The notes under the pieces were generated by a model. It was not told the DNA's origin, searched no databases, and worked only from the letters and a program-made list of their open reading frames with translations. The translations under genes and the position numbers were made by a program. DNA of 29,608 nucleotides, taken from IMG/VR virus record IMGVR_UViG_3300031657_000007, positions 1 through 29,608 of that record; one strand, 5' to 3'. Shown one piece after another: positions 16,529 through 23,963 of the stretch (its first letter is position 1; the number at the start of each line of letters is the position of its first letter). This DNA is from a virus.

Positions 16529-17864
16529 TTAGTAATAAATCATCAAAATAGCTTTCAAAAGCAGAACATAAAAAATAATCAGCAGAATCAGATAAATGAC
16601 CATACTTTTCGTATGCTACTTTAGTTATTTTATCTCTAGCTATTTGTTTTTTCTTTTTACCATCAGCATCTTCGATTACAGATTCAAAATCAGTAATAAG
16701 TAATTTACATTTATCGCTAATAGTCATATCTATATTATAACCACCTTTAAGTATTTTATTTACAAAAACACGCCTTTGACGTACTGGTGGATTGGATTTT
16801 GGCACTCTTATTGATGTGTTATTAAGATAGTCCTTTAAAGTAGATTCAATAACATCATAATCATGAAAGTTATTAGCAGTTCGCCTTGATCTACCTGAGG
16901 CGTCTCCATAAATAAATAAGTCACCACGTTTTAAACCCTTACCATATTTTTTAATAAATTCATCACAAACATACTCAGTCATATTTCTAGGATTTTTTAA
17001 CGCAAATTCATCTATACAAAAAACATTATAAATTCCTTTTTCATTACGCTGTATTTGCCATAAAGTGGCTGGCATATAGGGGTTTACATTAAAGTCAAAG
17101 CTAAGATGATATGCAGAACCTCTAAATAATAAATTTGATTTTATTACATGTCTTGAATATTTAAATGCTGAGTAAAATTCCTGACCTGTAACAATTCTTC
17201 CGAATTTACCTTTTACATAGATTCGGTACATATTTTCATCGTATATATATCTTTCTCTCAGCATCTTCTTATAAGGTGCATCTAAAAAGCCATTATGTTC
17301 AAAAGTAGAGTGAATAATAAATACGTCATTAGATTTTCTATCAAAAAATACTTTTTTAAGCCAATGTGTTTCTGATATTGGGTTAAAAGAAATCATTATC
17401 TGCTTATAATAAGGAGAAATACCACGTAAACGTAAATCTAATTGAGTTAAATCACCTTCATCGAGTTCCGTAGCTTCTTCTATCCAAATAGAGGTAATAT
17501 TGGTAATAGATTTTAGTTTTTCAACATCATCAAGACCAGAGGTAATAATTTCAGCACCATTGTTAAACTTAATAGACATATCGGTTTGATTAACCTTAAC
17601 ATAGGTGCTTAACTCTAAATCACTAATTTGGTCTCTTAATAATTTAAAAACTGATTCCTTAATAGATGATTTTATTTTTCTAACACATAAAAATCTATGT
17701 GTATTCCCCCCCTTAGACTCACCCAAACATCGTGTAATTATCTTTTGTGCGATTGATACAGATTTACCACTACCAGCACCCCCGTAACTGACCGCGTACC
17801 TTTTCCTTGTTTTAAAAAAAGGTATAAAGTGTTCGTTAATTTTTAAATCAATATTATTCGCCAT
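16518..17864 (-). CDS. terL: Terminase large subunit
   Basis: The 448-residue packaging motor ATPase and nuclease. Walker A GGAGSGKS is at 28-35, Walker B IWIEEA at 126-131, the coupling motif SFNP at 159-162. The nuclease domain has LSFDFNVNP with Asp257, IYGDASGR with Asp321, and LSDSADY near 424-430 with two Asp residues, completing the RNase H-like metal site. This order matches Terminase_3 / PBSX-type TerL. It starts one base after the upstream TerS candidate's stop and ends in an overlap with a small gene. Confidence 0.97.
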   Translation of the reverse strand: MANNIDLKINEHFIPFFKTRKRYAVSYGGAGSGKSVSIAQKIITRCLGESKGGNTHRFLCVRKIKSSIKESVFKLLRDQISDLELSTYVKVNQTDMSIKFNNGAEIITSGLDDVEKLKSITNITSIWIEEATELDEGDLTQLDLRLRGISPYYKQIMISFNPISETHWLKKVFFDRKSNDVFIIHSTFEHNGFLDAPYKKMLRERYIYDENMYRIYVKGKFGRIVTGQEFYSAFKYSRHVIKSNLLFRGSAYHLSFDFNVNPYMPATLWQIQRNEKGIYNVFCIDEFALKNPRNMTEYVCDEFIKKYGKGLKRGDLFIYGDASGRSRRTANNFHDYDVIESTLKDYLNNTSIRVPKSNPPVRQRRVFVNKILKGGYNIDMTISDKCKLLITDFESVIEDADGKKKKQIARDKITKVAYEKYGHLSDSADYFLCSAFESYFDDLLLNGY

Positions 17865-18380
17865 TTACTCCTCACTAATATCAATCGTTTTATTCTCTAT
17901 TTCTTTAACATTATTATCACCTGTGAGTGCTGTTAAGTTAATAGTAATTCCTTCACTATTTTCAACCTTAGATTCTACCCTGCTAATTTTAGGTTGGGAA
18001 AATTCTAAAAATTGTAATATTATCTTTAAATAATCCATACCATGTAAGCCTCTTAATTCAGCCTGAATTTTCTTTTTTTGGCTAAAGTTAAAATGTTCAA
18101 GCCAACCCTTTAGCTTTTCGGGGTCAGCTATATCTTTCGCAATCTCTTTCTTTTTCTGCTTTTTTAATTCACCAGAGAAACGTTTATGATCCTCTGTTCC
18201 CCTTCGGTAAGGGTTTTTACCTTTAAATTTAGGCTCTGGGGTATTATGTCCATTCTCACCCACGTTTACACATTCTTTGCAGGCAATATTATAACCATCG
18301 GCTACCATTCTATCTTTATGGAACTCCTCAATCTTTTTTAATTTCCCACAAATGCTACACTTTTTCTTTTGTACTGCCAT
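17865..18380 (-). CDS. Putative small terminase subunit with N-terminal zinc finger
   Basis: The gene directly abuts terL. The protein (171 residues from ATG 18380, starts MAVQKKKCSICGK) has a CxxC-x22-CxxC zinc finger (C8, C11, C34, C37), a basic linker (KNPYRRGTEDHKRF), a helical region with GLHGMDYLKIILQFLEF, and an acidic C-terminal tail. Gene order strongly suggests TerS; the helical segment could be the oligomerisation part, with the zinc finger recognising DNA. A longer TTG-started form from 18404 is possible, because a GGAGGA lies 12 bases before it. An HNH nuclease is unlikely, as the paired HN..H residues are not seen. Confidence 0.6.
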   Translation of the reverse strand: MAVQKKKCSICGKLKKIEEFHKDRMVADGYNIACKECVNVGENGHNTPEPKFKGKNPYRRGTEDHKRFSGELKKQKKKEIAKDIADPEKLKGWLEHFNFSQKKKIQAELRGLHGMDYLKIILQFLEFSQPKISRVESKVENSEGITINLTALTGDNNVKEIENKTIDISEE

Positions 18381-18444
18381 ATAAAAAAATAAGAAACGTG
18401 ACAATGTTATCTCTCTCCTCCGGTTTTTTCCTGCACTTAAACAT
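18355..18444 (-). other. Possible 29-residue leader peptide
   Basis: Reads MFKCRKKPEERDNIVTFLIF and ends inside the TerS-candidate gene in another frame. It lies within the P3 leader and spans the GGAGGA at 18422-18417. It may be a small upstream ORF controlling TerS translation, or chance. Confidence 0.25.
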
Positions 18445-18496
18445 CGCCACGTAATCTCAAAAACTAATTATTAACTAAAAACTTAAAATGAAAATA

Positions 18497-18527
18497 CAAA
18501 TATAATACAATAAAACGTAAAAGTCAA
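18497..18527 (-). promoter_or_regulatory. Promoter P3 for the packaging operon
   Basis: TTGACTTTT (TTG at 18527-18525), 20 bases, TATATTTG (18504-18497). Upstream are phased GATTATTTT repeats (about 18538-18558), as at P1 and P7. It gives the TerS-TerL-HU-portal transcript a leader of about 110 bases, which contains a GGAGGA at 18422-18417. Confidence 0.85.
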
Positions 18528-18566
18528 GTTTTTTTAGGATTATTTTTGATTATTTTAAAGTTAATA

Positions 18567-18905
18567 CTATTTTAGCTTTTTAAAATAATTTTTAATAGTT
18601 CCTATTTTAAAATGTTTTCTCTCATCATTAGTTAATTCTCTCCTTTTGCCACATATTGAACATTCCATTTTAGAAAATTCATTTGGATAAGTTTGAGTTA
18701 TTTTATAATTATGTTTACCGTCATTTAGACAATTAGCTTTTTCGGGTTCGTAAAAAAATAAAACAGATGTTTCAAACACAAATGATTTACCACAATATTT
18801 GCACTCCATTTCATGTTTTATACCTTCCTCGTATCCAAAACCATCATCGTGGTTTACATCAAGTTCTTTTCCGCAATAAGGGCATTCTAAATCTTTTGTT
18901 TCCAT
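18567..18905 (-). CDS. Zinc-ribbon protein
   Basis: The protein has 112 residues from ATG 18905 (starts METKDLECPYCGKELD). It contains three CxxC pairs, CPYC, CKYC and CSIC, plus a lone Cys in the middle (ANCLNDGKHNY), giving one clear zinc ribbon and possibly a second. An upstream in-frame ATG at 18953 lies inside another small gene and is rejected; the chosen start follows an A-rich leader. It is the second of two adjacent zinc-ribbon genes. Role unknown; such proteins in phages often act in transcription control or as adaptors. Confidence 0.75.
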   Translation of the reverse strand: METKDLECPYCGKELDVNHDDGFGYEEGIKHEMECKYCGKSFVFETSVLFFYEPEKANCLNDGKHNYKITQTYPNEFSKMECSICGKRRELTNDERKHFKIGTIKNYFKKLK

Positions 18906-18915
18906 AATTTTATTT

Positions 18916-19041
18916 TTAATACCCCCACGAACAGGCAGCACAGCAAAATCCATTATATTGAGTTTCGTTATGTTTGCGCCCGCAATGTGGACATGTTTTT
19001 TCTTCTTTTTTATTAGGTTTTAGGTTGTTGGTTTTTTTCAT
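18916..19041 (-). CDS. Zinc-ribbon microprotein
   Basis: A 41-residue ORF from ATG 19041 to TAA at 18916, starting MKKTNNLKPNKKEEK. Its second half holds CPHC and, after 12 residues, CCAAC, forming a zinc ribbon (CPHCGRKHNETQYNGFCC). It has a Lys-rich N-terminal leader and is followed after 10 bases by the next zinc-ribbon gene, so the two are probably cotranslated. Function unknown. Confidence 0.7.
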   Translation of the reverse strand: MKKTNNLKPNKKEEKTCPHCGRKHNETQYNGFCCAACSWGY

Positions 19042-19054
19042 TAATTATTTATTT

Positions 19055-19142
19055 TATACCTTATTAGGTACAATATTATCCAATGAATGATATATCATAC
19101 CTTATTGGGTATAATACCACTTAATGAATGATATATCATACT
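19055..19142 (-). repeat. Two 41-bp tandem repeats with conserved hairpins
   Basis: Units 19056-19096 and 19097-19137 match at 34 of 41 positions, and a third copy begins and runs into the end of the epimerase gene. Each unit carries a short inverted repeat (ATACCT/AGGT-type stem with TATT loop, where the second copy replaces an A with G yet keeps pairing) and a 10-bp palindrome TGATATATCA. It lies just downstream of the epimerase stop, so it may act in 3'-end formation or as a protein-binding array. Confidence 0.8.
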
Positions 19143-20081
19143 TTATTTCCAATTATCAATAGTTTTTCTTAACCCAACTTTAAAATCAGTAAATTTAATC
19201 CCAAGTTCTTTTTTAACTAAAGAATTATCAATTTTAAAGTTAATAATATCACCTTCTTGCCAATATGTATATTCAACTCTATTTTTACCTGAATCATCAT
19301 TAATAATAGTCTGAATCTCTCGAACTAACTCATGTAGGGTAATAGCTTTGTTATTAGCCACATTAAATATACCACAATCATAATCTATTGCAGCAATATT
19401 AGCGAAAACTACATCTTTAACGTATGTAAATAACCTCTTTTGTTCACCATCACCAAAAATAGTCATTGGTATCCCATTAAGCATATTATTGATAAAAATA
19501 GCAACAACCCCGCCTACATTAGAGCAATCTTGTCTTTCTCCATAGACGTGAAAGTATCGTAGTATGGTAGCATTTAATCCATGATGTTTGGCATAGAGGT
19601 TGACATAATTTTCACCAGCTAACTTAGAAATACCATAGTAAAAACAAGGGGTGCGGTAAGTGCTCTCACATAAAGCAACCTTATGTTCACCATATACGCT
19701 ACCAGTAGAGGTATGTATAAATTTCTTAACATTATATTTTTTAGATAATTGAAGTAGGTTTAATGTTCCTTTGGCATTTACATCACAGTCTTTTTTAGGA
19801 TCGGCTAAACAAACAGTCTTTTTAGAAGCCATTTGGTTAAAAACTATTTCAGGGTTGTAATTCTTAAAAATCCATTCTAATAGTGGAGTTTCTAATACAT
19901 CACCCTCTATAAATTTAAAAGATTTTGACGGAGTAATACCTATAGGTTTTAAGTGATATATATTTTCCATTTTACCCGCAGAGAGGTTATCTATTCCTAT
20001 TACATCATATCCTTTAACGATTAACTCCTCGCAAAGATGTGAGCCTATGAAGCCTGCTGCTCCTGTAACTAAACATTTCAT
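19143..20081 (-). CDS. NAD-dependent sugar epimerase (extended SDR)
   Basis: A 312-residue extended short-chain dehydrogenase. The Rossmann motif GAAGFIG is at 7-13, with Asp31 to bind the NAD ribose; the active site has STGSVYG (125-131) and Tyr149-x3-Lys153 (YGISK). LRYFHVYGERQ (174-184) is the family's substrate-side motif, with His replacing the usual Asn. The STGSVYG form (not TDEVYG) favours a nucleotide-sugar 4-epimerase such as UDP-Glc/UDP-GlcNAc epimerase over a 4,6-dehydratase. It has its own promoter (P4). It probably supplies an unusual sugar nucleotide to the phage's own glycosyltransferases. Exact substrate unknown. Confidence 0.92.
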   Translation of the reverse strand: MKCLVTGAAGFIGSHLCEELIVKGYDVIGIDNLSAGKMENIYHLKPIGITPSKSFKFIEGDVLETPLLEWIFKNYNPEIVFNQMASKKTVCLADPKKDCDVNAKGTLNLLQLSKKYNVKKFIHTSTGSVYGEHKVALCESTYRTPCFYYGISKLAGENYVNLYAKHHGLNATILRYFHVYGERQDCSNVGGVVAIFINNMLNGIPMTIFGDGEQKRLFTYVKDVVFANIAAIDYDCGIFNVANNKAITLHELVREIQTIINDDSGKNRVEYTYWQEGDIINFKIDNSLVKKELGIKFTDFKVGLRKTIDNWK

Positions 20082-20103
20082 ATTCTTTTTATTTTATTTT
20101 CTA

Positions 20104-20134
20104 CAAATATACAACACTAAAATGTAAAAGTCAA
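20104..20134 (-). promoter_or_regulatory. Promoter P4 for the epimerase
   Basis: TTGACTTTT (TTG at 20134-20132), 20 bases, TATATTTG (20111-20104), 23 bases before the epimerase ATG. Shares the 17-base segment AGTGTTGTATATTTGTA with promoter P6 at 25591-25621. Confidence 0.87.
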
Positions 20135-20149
20135 GTAAATTACAAATAT

Positions 20150-20407
20150 TTATTCCTTACCATATTTATAATTATTACTTTTTCTCCTGATACCATCTTC
20201 ATTGGCAGTTGGGTTTTTATCCCATACCTTATAAAAATTAGGTTCATATTTAGTTAATGCTATGCTCATCCGCTTAGACTTATCTTCGGATTCAGCAAGT
20301 AGGTTTCTAACTTTTTTATCTAATTCTGTATCGCCTTGAAATAAGTCATTAATCTTTCTTAACACCTCGCAAGGACTTCTATAAACACTAAAATTATTCA
20401 TGCTCAT
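20150..20407 (-). CDS. Small hypothetical protein
   Basis: The 85-residue protein starts MSMNNFSVYRSPCEVLRKI and is charged and helical in its first 60 residues (VRNLLAESEDKSKRMS), with a polar Lys/Asn-rich C-terminus. It begins 2 bases after the stop of the DUF616-like gene and so belongs to that transcript. No family recognised. It may be a small partner of the glycosyltransferase, but only position suggests it. Confidence 0.7.
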   Translation of the reverse strand: MSMNNFSVYRSPCEVLRKINDLFQGDTELDKKVRNLLAESEDKSKRMSIALTKYEPNFYKVWDKNPTANEDGIRRKSNNYKYGKE

Positions 20408-20409
20408 AA

Positions 20410-21081
20410 TTATGCAAATCTATCTGTACCATGTTTATAAATATCGAAAAATTCTCCATGTAATAAATCCCAATAAAATATCGGAAACCAATGATGGGTA
20501 CACTCAGCAGCGTAACGCCATCGAACGTAGTCAAAACTAAGCTGGTCTCTGGTACTGCCATTAATAACTTCATGCCACCACAATCTTTCAAATTTAGCAA
20601 CTTGCGTATTATGTTTTCTGCCAATGATACCAGAGGCTGATAATCCAAAATTCTCAGGCAAGCCTTGTTTTTTGTAACGTTCTATCTGCGGATTTACATT
20701 ATAGTCTTTATCAATATTTTCCCTAACTACACAAGCAGCTTCTTGGTAAATATCAGTTCGGCAAGGGTGTTTCATTAAATTAAAGTCCTTACTCGTATCA
20801 AATTGCTCTCTCACAAATTTATCTAAATCACCTTTAACTTCAATCTGACCACCGACCATAATAGAATAATCATACTCGGGGAGATATTTATGGGAGTTGA
20901 TATATACATGCCTTGCTGCTGAAAAATTAGGTAAATCTAAATCTACCTTTCTTATTTCCCAATCTTCACTTGTAATATCATTATTGGTAAAACAGATATA
21001 GTCCCAACCTTTTGTTTTAGTGTGAGGCTTGCGGAGTTTATCATATCCACCGAAATTTACTGTAAAAATACATTTTTTCAT
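20410..21081 (-). CDS. DUF616-type glycosyltransferase-like protein
   Basis: The 223-residue protein matches the DUF616 (TOD1/MUCI70-like) glycosyltransferase family. It has VNFGGYDKLRKP near the N-terminus, DYICFTNND (27-35), SAARHVYINSHKYLPEYDYSI, and the C-terminal block GLSASGIIGRKH followed by WWHEVINGSTRDQLSF (168-183), which is diagnostic. At 75-82 the family's usual 'D-G-N/Q' acidic motif reads MVGGQIEV, so the Asp is Gly. No membrane segment. It probably works with the neighbouring epimerase to modify host or phage glycans. Confidence 0.85.
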   Translation of the reverse strand: MKKCIFTVNFGGYDKLRKPHTKTKGWDYICFTNNDITSEDWEIRKVDLDLPNFSAARHVYINSHKYLPEYDYSIMVGGQIEVKGDLDKFVREQFDTSKDFNLMKHPCRTDIYQEAACVVRENIDKDYNVNPQIERYKKQGLPENFGLSASGIIGRKHNTQVAKFERLWWHEVINGSTRDQLSFDYVRWRYAAECTHHWFPIFYWDLLHGEFFDIYKHGTDRFA

Positions 21082-21095
21082 TTAATTGTTTTAAT

Positions 21096-21175
21096 TTATA
21101 TGTAAAGAAAACCACTAAAACTGTACACATTTAACTTATATGTACATAAAATAGTAAAATCTGTACATTGTTATT
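21096..21175. repeat. Two 40-bp repeats with four phased TGTACA-like boxes
   Basis: Units 21096-21135 and 21136-21175 both begin TTATATGTA and contain CTGTACA. TGTACA palindromes lie at 21122, 21141 and 21162, and a variant TGTAAA at 21101, about 20 bp apart (two helical turns). The array is directly upstream of the DUF616 gene, where no standard TAnnTTTG promoter is visible. It looks like an operator or activator array. Confidence 0.7.
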
Positions 21176-21395
21176 TCTTTTCTTTTTCTCTAAAATAAGC
21201 ACAAGCTACAGCAAAGAAGCTAGACAGCATATATATGTCTCGGATATAACGAAAGGTGTCATTAATATTCTTTCTAATATCAATATGCTTTACACTACCT
21301 TTTTTCTCTTCGATATATTTCTCCACAACAAATACCATCTCAGATTCGTTGAAAGGAGATGTTTCGGGGCGGTTAATTATTTCTTTAAAATTCAT
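21171..21395 (-). CDS. Small hypothetical protein
   Basis: The 74-residue protein starts MNFKEIINRPETSPFNESEM and has a helix around EMVFVVEKYIEEKK and a second helical segment with a hydrophobic face (MLSSFFAVACAYF) and basic end. The latter is not clearly a membrane segment. It overlaps the upstream 305-residue gene by 4 bases, and its stop lies beside the TGTACA repeat array. No family recognised. Confidence 0.65.
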   Translation of the reverse strand: MNFKEIINRPETSPFNESEMVFVVEKYIEEKKGSVKHIDIRKNINDTFRYIRDIYMLSSFFAVACAYFREKEKK

Positions 21396-22309
21396 TTGGT
21401 TTTAAATTTTAATTCCACCATACTAATAGATTCGTTTAGTTTCTTTTTTGTAGATACATAATAATCGTATGTTTTATTTTTAGTATCCACATTGGAAAGT
21501 AAATTTTTACAATGATTTAATTTTAATAATAACCCCTCAAAATCAAAATCATTAGCATCTATTCTACCAAAATGTACATTATATTTATTTTGAATAATAA
21601 TTTCTAATGCCTTTTTATCATTATTATAATCACTTAAAAGTTTTCGTAAATCGCCCTTTGTGTTATAAGTATTTTTCCAAACATCTGAAAAAATATAAGT
21701 ACCAAATGCAACAACATATTGTATGCAAGAATGTGTAGAATTACCCCATATTCTTTTATTATTTGTGTTTCCGTATGAAATACCCGCATTAAATACCATA
21801 TCTAATGACTTAAACTTATTAGCTACTATAGCCAATAAAGCACTTTGTCTATTATAGTCAAATAATAATGGCTCTTTACCGCCATTAATATAATTAGAAG
21901 TAATAAATTTATTCCCAGTATCTATTTGGGATTCTTCTATTTCAACAGAATACGGTTCTCCTTTTATTTCAATATTCTTTTTAATAGGTTTCCATTTTTC
22001 TAAAAACTTTCTATAAATAAATTCAGCATCCAATGAATCCCAAATATATTCATCACCATCATATTTTCTATTGATTAATAAAGCATCCTGTTGTTTTTTA
22101 TATAATTTAACAGATAATTTATCATCACCATTAGAGGTATAATAATTTACTACAGTAGTTCTTGTTATAGGTATAATGTTTTTAATATCTTTAACTTGAA
22201 ACATACCATTGTAATTATGAACCTCAAAAATTTTTCCATCAATTAAATAAATACCTCTATTTAAATTAACTGAATATAATTCTTTTTCTTTAAATTTTAT
22301 TGCTTTCAT
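21392..22309 (-). CDS. Hypothetical protein, 305 residues
   Basis: Starts MKAIKFKEKELYSVNLNRGI. The N-terminal 80 residues are beta-rich (YLIDGKIFEVHNYNGMF) and the rest mixes helices and Asn-rich loops, with no membrane segment. A segment NAGISYGNTNNKRIWGNSTHS may be a loop or binding site. The leader AACACAAAAAAA before the ATG matches that of the 117-residue Cys-motif gene at 22911. I recognise no family. Confidence 0.75.
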   Translation of the reverse strand: MKAIKFKEKELYSVNLNRGIYLIDGKIFEVHNYNGMFQVKDIKNIIPITRTTVVNYYTSNGDDKLSVKLYKKQQDALLINRKYDGDEYIWDSLDAEFIYRKFLEKWKPIKKNIEIKGEPYSVEIEESQIDTGNKFITSNYINGGKEPLLFDYNRQSALLAIVANKFKSLDMVFNAGISYGNTNNKRIWGNSTHSCIQYVVAFGTYIFSDVWKNTYNTKGDLRKLLSDYNNDKKALEIIIQNKYNVHFGRIDANDFDFEGLLLKLNHCKNLLSNVDTKNKTYDYYVSTKKKLNESISMVELKFKTK

Positions 22310-22321
22310 TTTTTTTGTGTT

Positions 22322-22549
22322 TTATAATTGATCTTTAAAAATATTCCAATCCATTGTCACATCGTCACCGTTTAGGTTAAATATTTTACCGTCAGCCTCA
22401 TGTAAAAAATCAGGTAGTTTTAAAGAGGTTTTCCATCTAATTTGTTCTCTGCGCCAATCCCCTAAAAACACTTTTATATATGGAATGGTAAAAGTATCAT
22501 CTCTGGCTCGAAGCTCAATTAATCCTAATAATTCATTTAATGGGTTCAT
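22322..22549 (-). CDS. Small hypothetical protein
   Basis: The 75-residue acidic protein starts MNPLNELLGLIELRARDDTF, with an N-terminal helix and a Trp-containing central strand region (VFLGDWRREQIRWKTS). It lies 8 bases after the upstream gene's stop, so it is probably cotranslated with the Cys-motif protein. No family recognised. Confidence 0.65.
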   Translation of the reverse strand: MNPLNELLGLIELRARDDTFTIPYIKVFLGDWRREQIRWKTSLKLPDFLHEADGKIFNLNGDDVTMDWNIFKDQL

Positions 22550-22557
22550 GGGTTTTT

Positions 22558-22911
22558 TTATTTAGGTTCAAAATCTTTTATAGCGTTTTTAAATTTTACA
22601 ATAACTTCGAGTGATGTATTTTTATCTATTAAAAGATTTACAGCTATTTTAAGGTAATCTATTAATACCTTTTTATCAATAAGCAACATCTTATAATCAA
22701 GTTCGCTTATAATAGGTTCTTTGGGTAATACTCCTTTAAGTTTGTAGATGTAGCCTTCTGTGCATTTGTGTATTATTTTACCTACTAATTCATTACTGTT
22801 ATCCAAACAATTATATAATGGGTTGTTGTTAAAAAAACAACCTTCACAATCGTTTTTTTTTATTTCTTTTACCACTATAAAATCCTCTGGTGTTAATTTT
22901 TTATTTTTCAT
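22558..22911 (-). CDS. Four-cysteine module protein
   Basis: The 117-residue protein carries one copy of a four-Cys module also found twice in the large fusion protein at 25811-27121. The pattern is C22-x2-C25-x9-C35-x14-C50 followed by YIYKLK. The module begins after a conserved-looking acidic/hydrophobic lead (LTPEDFIVVKE) and ends before a helical C-terminal domain (about 75-117). The cysteines are likely to bind zinc or an Fe-S cluster. The role is unknown. The start follows an AACACAAAAAA leader. Confidence 0.75.
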   Translation of the reverse strand: MKNKKLTPEDFIVVKEIKKNDCEGCFFNNNPLYNCLDNSNELVGKIIHKCTEGYIYKLKGVLPKEPIISELDYKMLLIDKKVLIDYLKIAVNLLIDKNTSLEVIVKFKNAIKDFEPK

Positions 22912-22958
22912 TTTTTTGTGTTTTTGTAGTTATTTTTAGTAACTAATAGAAATGTAAT

Positions 22959-23426
22959 TTATTTTCTATAACCATTTTCTTTCAACCAAGCCCAATATCC
23001 TTCTTTCGTTGGTTTTCTCAATTTTAATCTACAAACTTTCTCTCTTATTATTGAGGTTGTAAATTTTTCATTTTCTGACTTTGAAATATAAGAATATCCA
23101 ATTGCATCACAAAGAGTAAGTGAACCAGTTAATGTAAAATAATCATGATTTTGACCCCATATTATTGAACTTGCATCATAATAAGAAGAATATTCTTTAT
23201 ATTCAGGACACGGAAATACATTCCATGCTGTATCAACAGGAATTAATTTCAAGTCGCCATTTACTGGGTTAATATCATAAGTGACCGTTCCTTCTTCAAT
23301 AACGGTGTCGCTAACTATCACTGAACATTCATCGTGATATTTATTCCATAACTTTAAATACTCACTATCTTGCGCCATTACCTGAACAGCAAACATGATT
23401 AGTACTATTGTAATTAGTTTTTTCAT
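22959..23426 (-). CDS. Secreted/periplasmic protein with signal peptide
   Basis: About 155 residues (start ATG 23426, or 23432 two codons earlier). The N-terminus KKLITIVLIMFAVQVMA followed by QDSE is a Sec signal peptide with predicted cleavage after VMA. There is no lipobox Cys. The mature part has five Cys, several of which may form disulfides, and a beta-rich body with Trp/Tyr residues, ending KEGYWAWLKENGY. It directly follows the 51-residue gene (TAA then ATG). An exported phage protein expressed among early small genes suggests a moron: superinfection exclusion or altered host envelope. That is inference. Confidence 0.75.
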   Translation of the reverse strand: MKKLITIVLIMFAVQVMAQDSEYLKLWNKYHDECSVIVSDTVIEEGTVTYDINPVNGDLKLIPVDTAWNVFPCPEYKEYSSYYDASSIIWGQNHDYFTLTGSLTLCDAIGYSYISKSENEKFTTSIIREKVCRLKLRKPTKEGYWAWLKENGYRK

Positions 23427-23432
23427 AGGCAT

Positions 23433-23588
23433 TTATTCATCCATTGGTTTTATATCTGTTTCTTCCATTACCCAATCTAAGGTAGCTTTTACACCGTCTT
23501 CATAACTCATTCCATGAAATCCTTCACCATTTTCTTGTTTTTCAGATGCTTTATCAACTTGCTCACACATCTCATCATTTGTTCTCAT
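23433..23588 (-). CDS. Small acidic protein
   Basis: A 51-residue ORF (ATG 23588, TAA 23433) starting MRTNDEMCEQVDKASEKQEN. It is acidic and helical, with DGVKATLDWVMEE in its second half. Its stop abuts the next gene's ATG (TAAATG), which argues for real, coupled translation. No family recognised. Confidence 0.6.
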   Translation of the reverse strand: MRTNDEMCEQVDKASEKQENGEGFHGMSYEDGVKATLDWVMEETDIKPMDE

Positions 23589-23618
23589 AATATTTTACTT
23601 TTTTATATAGTTAAGTTT

Positions 23619-23888
23619 TTAAATATCAATGTTATCAATACCTAATAAATCTATTAATTCTATCATTTCGTTTGCGTCCCATTCTTTTTCAATATCAAAC
23701 TCATTTTCCGAATCAACTAATTTATCCTGTATATCTTTGTCTTTTACCTTAACGCCCCACCAGTTATGATCTGATGCAAGTGTTAATATATCTTTATTGT
23801 CGATAATTGTTTTTATTTTTGCCCTGAATGTCATTTTATTAAATCGTTTAGACATTCGCTCGTATTGTTCTATTGTGAATTTTTTCAT
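23619..23888 (-). CDS. Small hypothetical protein
   Basis: The 89-residue protein starts MKKFTIEQYERMSKRFNKMT. It is helical and basic at the N-terminus and very acidic at the C-terminus (EKEWDANEMIELIDLLGID). The charge polarity could suit a nucleic-acid mimic or a protein-binding function, but nothing specific is visible. It has an A/T-rich leader. Confidence 0.7.
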   Translation of the reverse strand: MKKFTIEQYERMSKRFNKMTFRAKIKTIIDNKDILTLASDHNWWGVKVKDKDIQDKLVDSENEFDIEKEWDANEMIELIDLLGIDNIDI

Positions 23889-23963
23889 AATTCAGTTTTA
23901 ATTAAACATAGCAACAATTTCTTAGGCATTTATTAATTTGAACTGTTTGTAATATAATATAAT

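Noticed and set aside
16335-16532. Plus-strand ORF of 65 codons opposite the TerL end
   Set aside because: Antisense to TerL, the small coiled-coil gene and the HU-like gene, with hydrophobic low-complexity content typical of antisense frames in AT-rich DNA.
19055-19142. Short CRISPR-like array
   Set aside because: Two adjacent units without spacers; tandem repeats rather than repeat-spacer structure, and no cas genes.
20394-20648. Minus-strand ORF inside the DUF616 gene
   Set aside because: Overlaps the well-supported DUF616 frame fully, with no leader and no domain.
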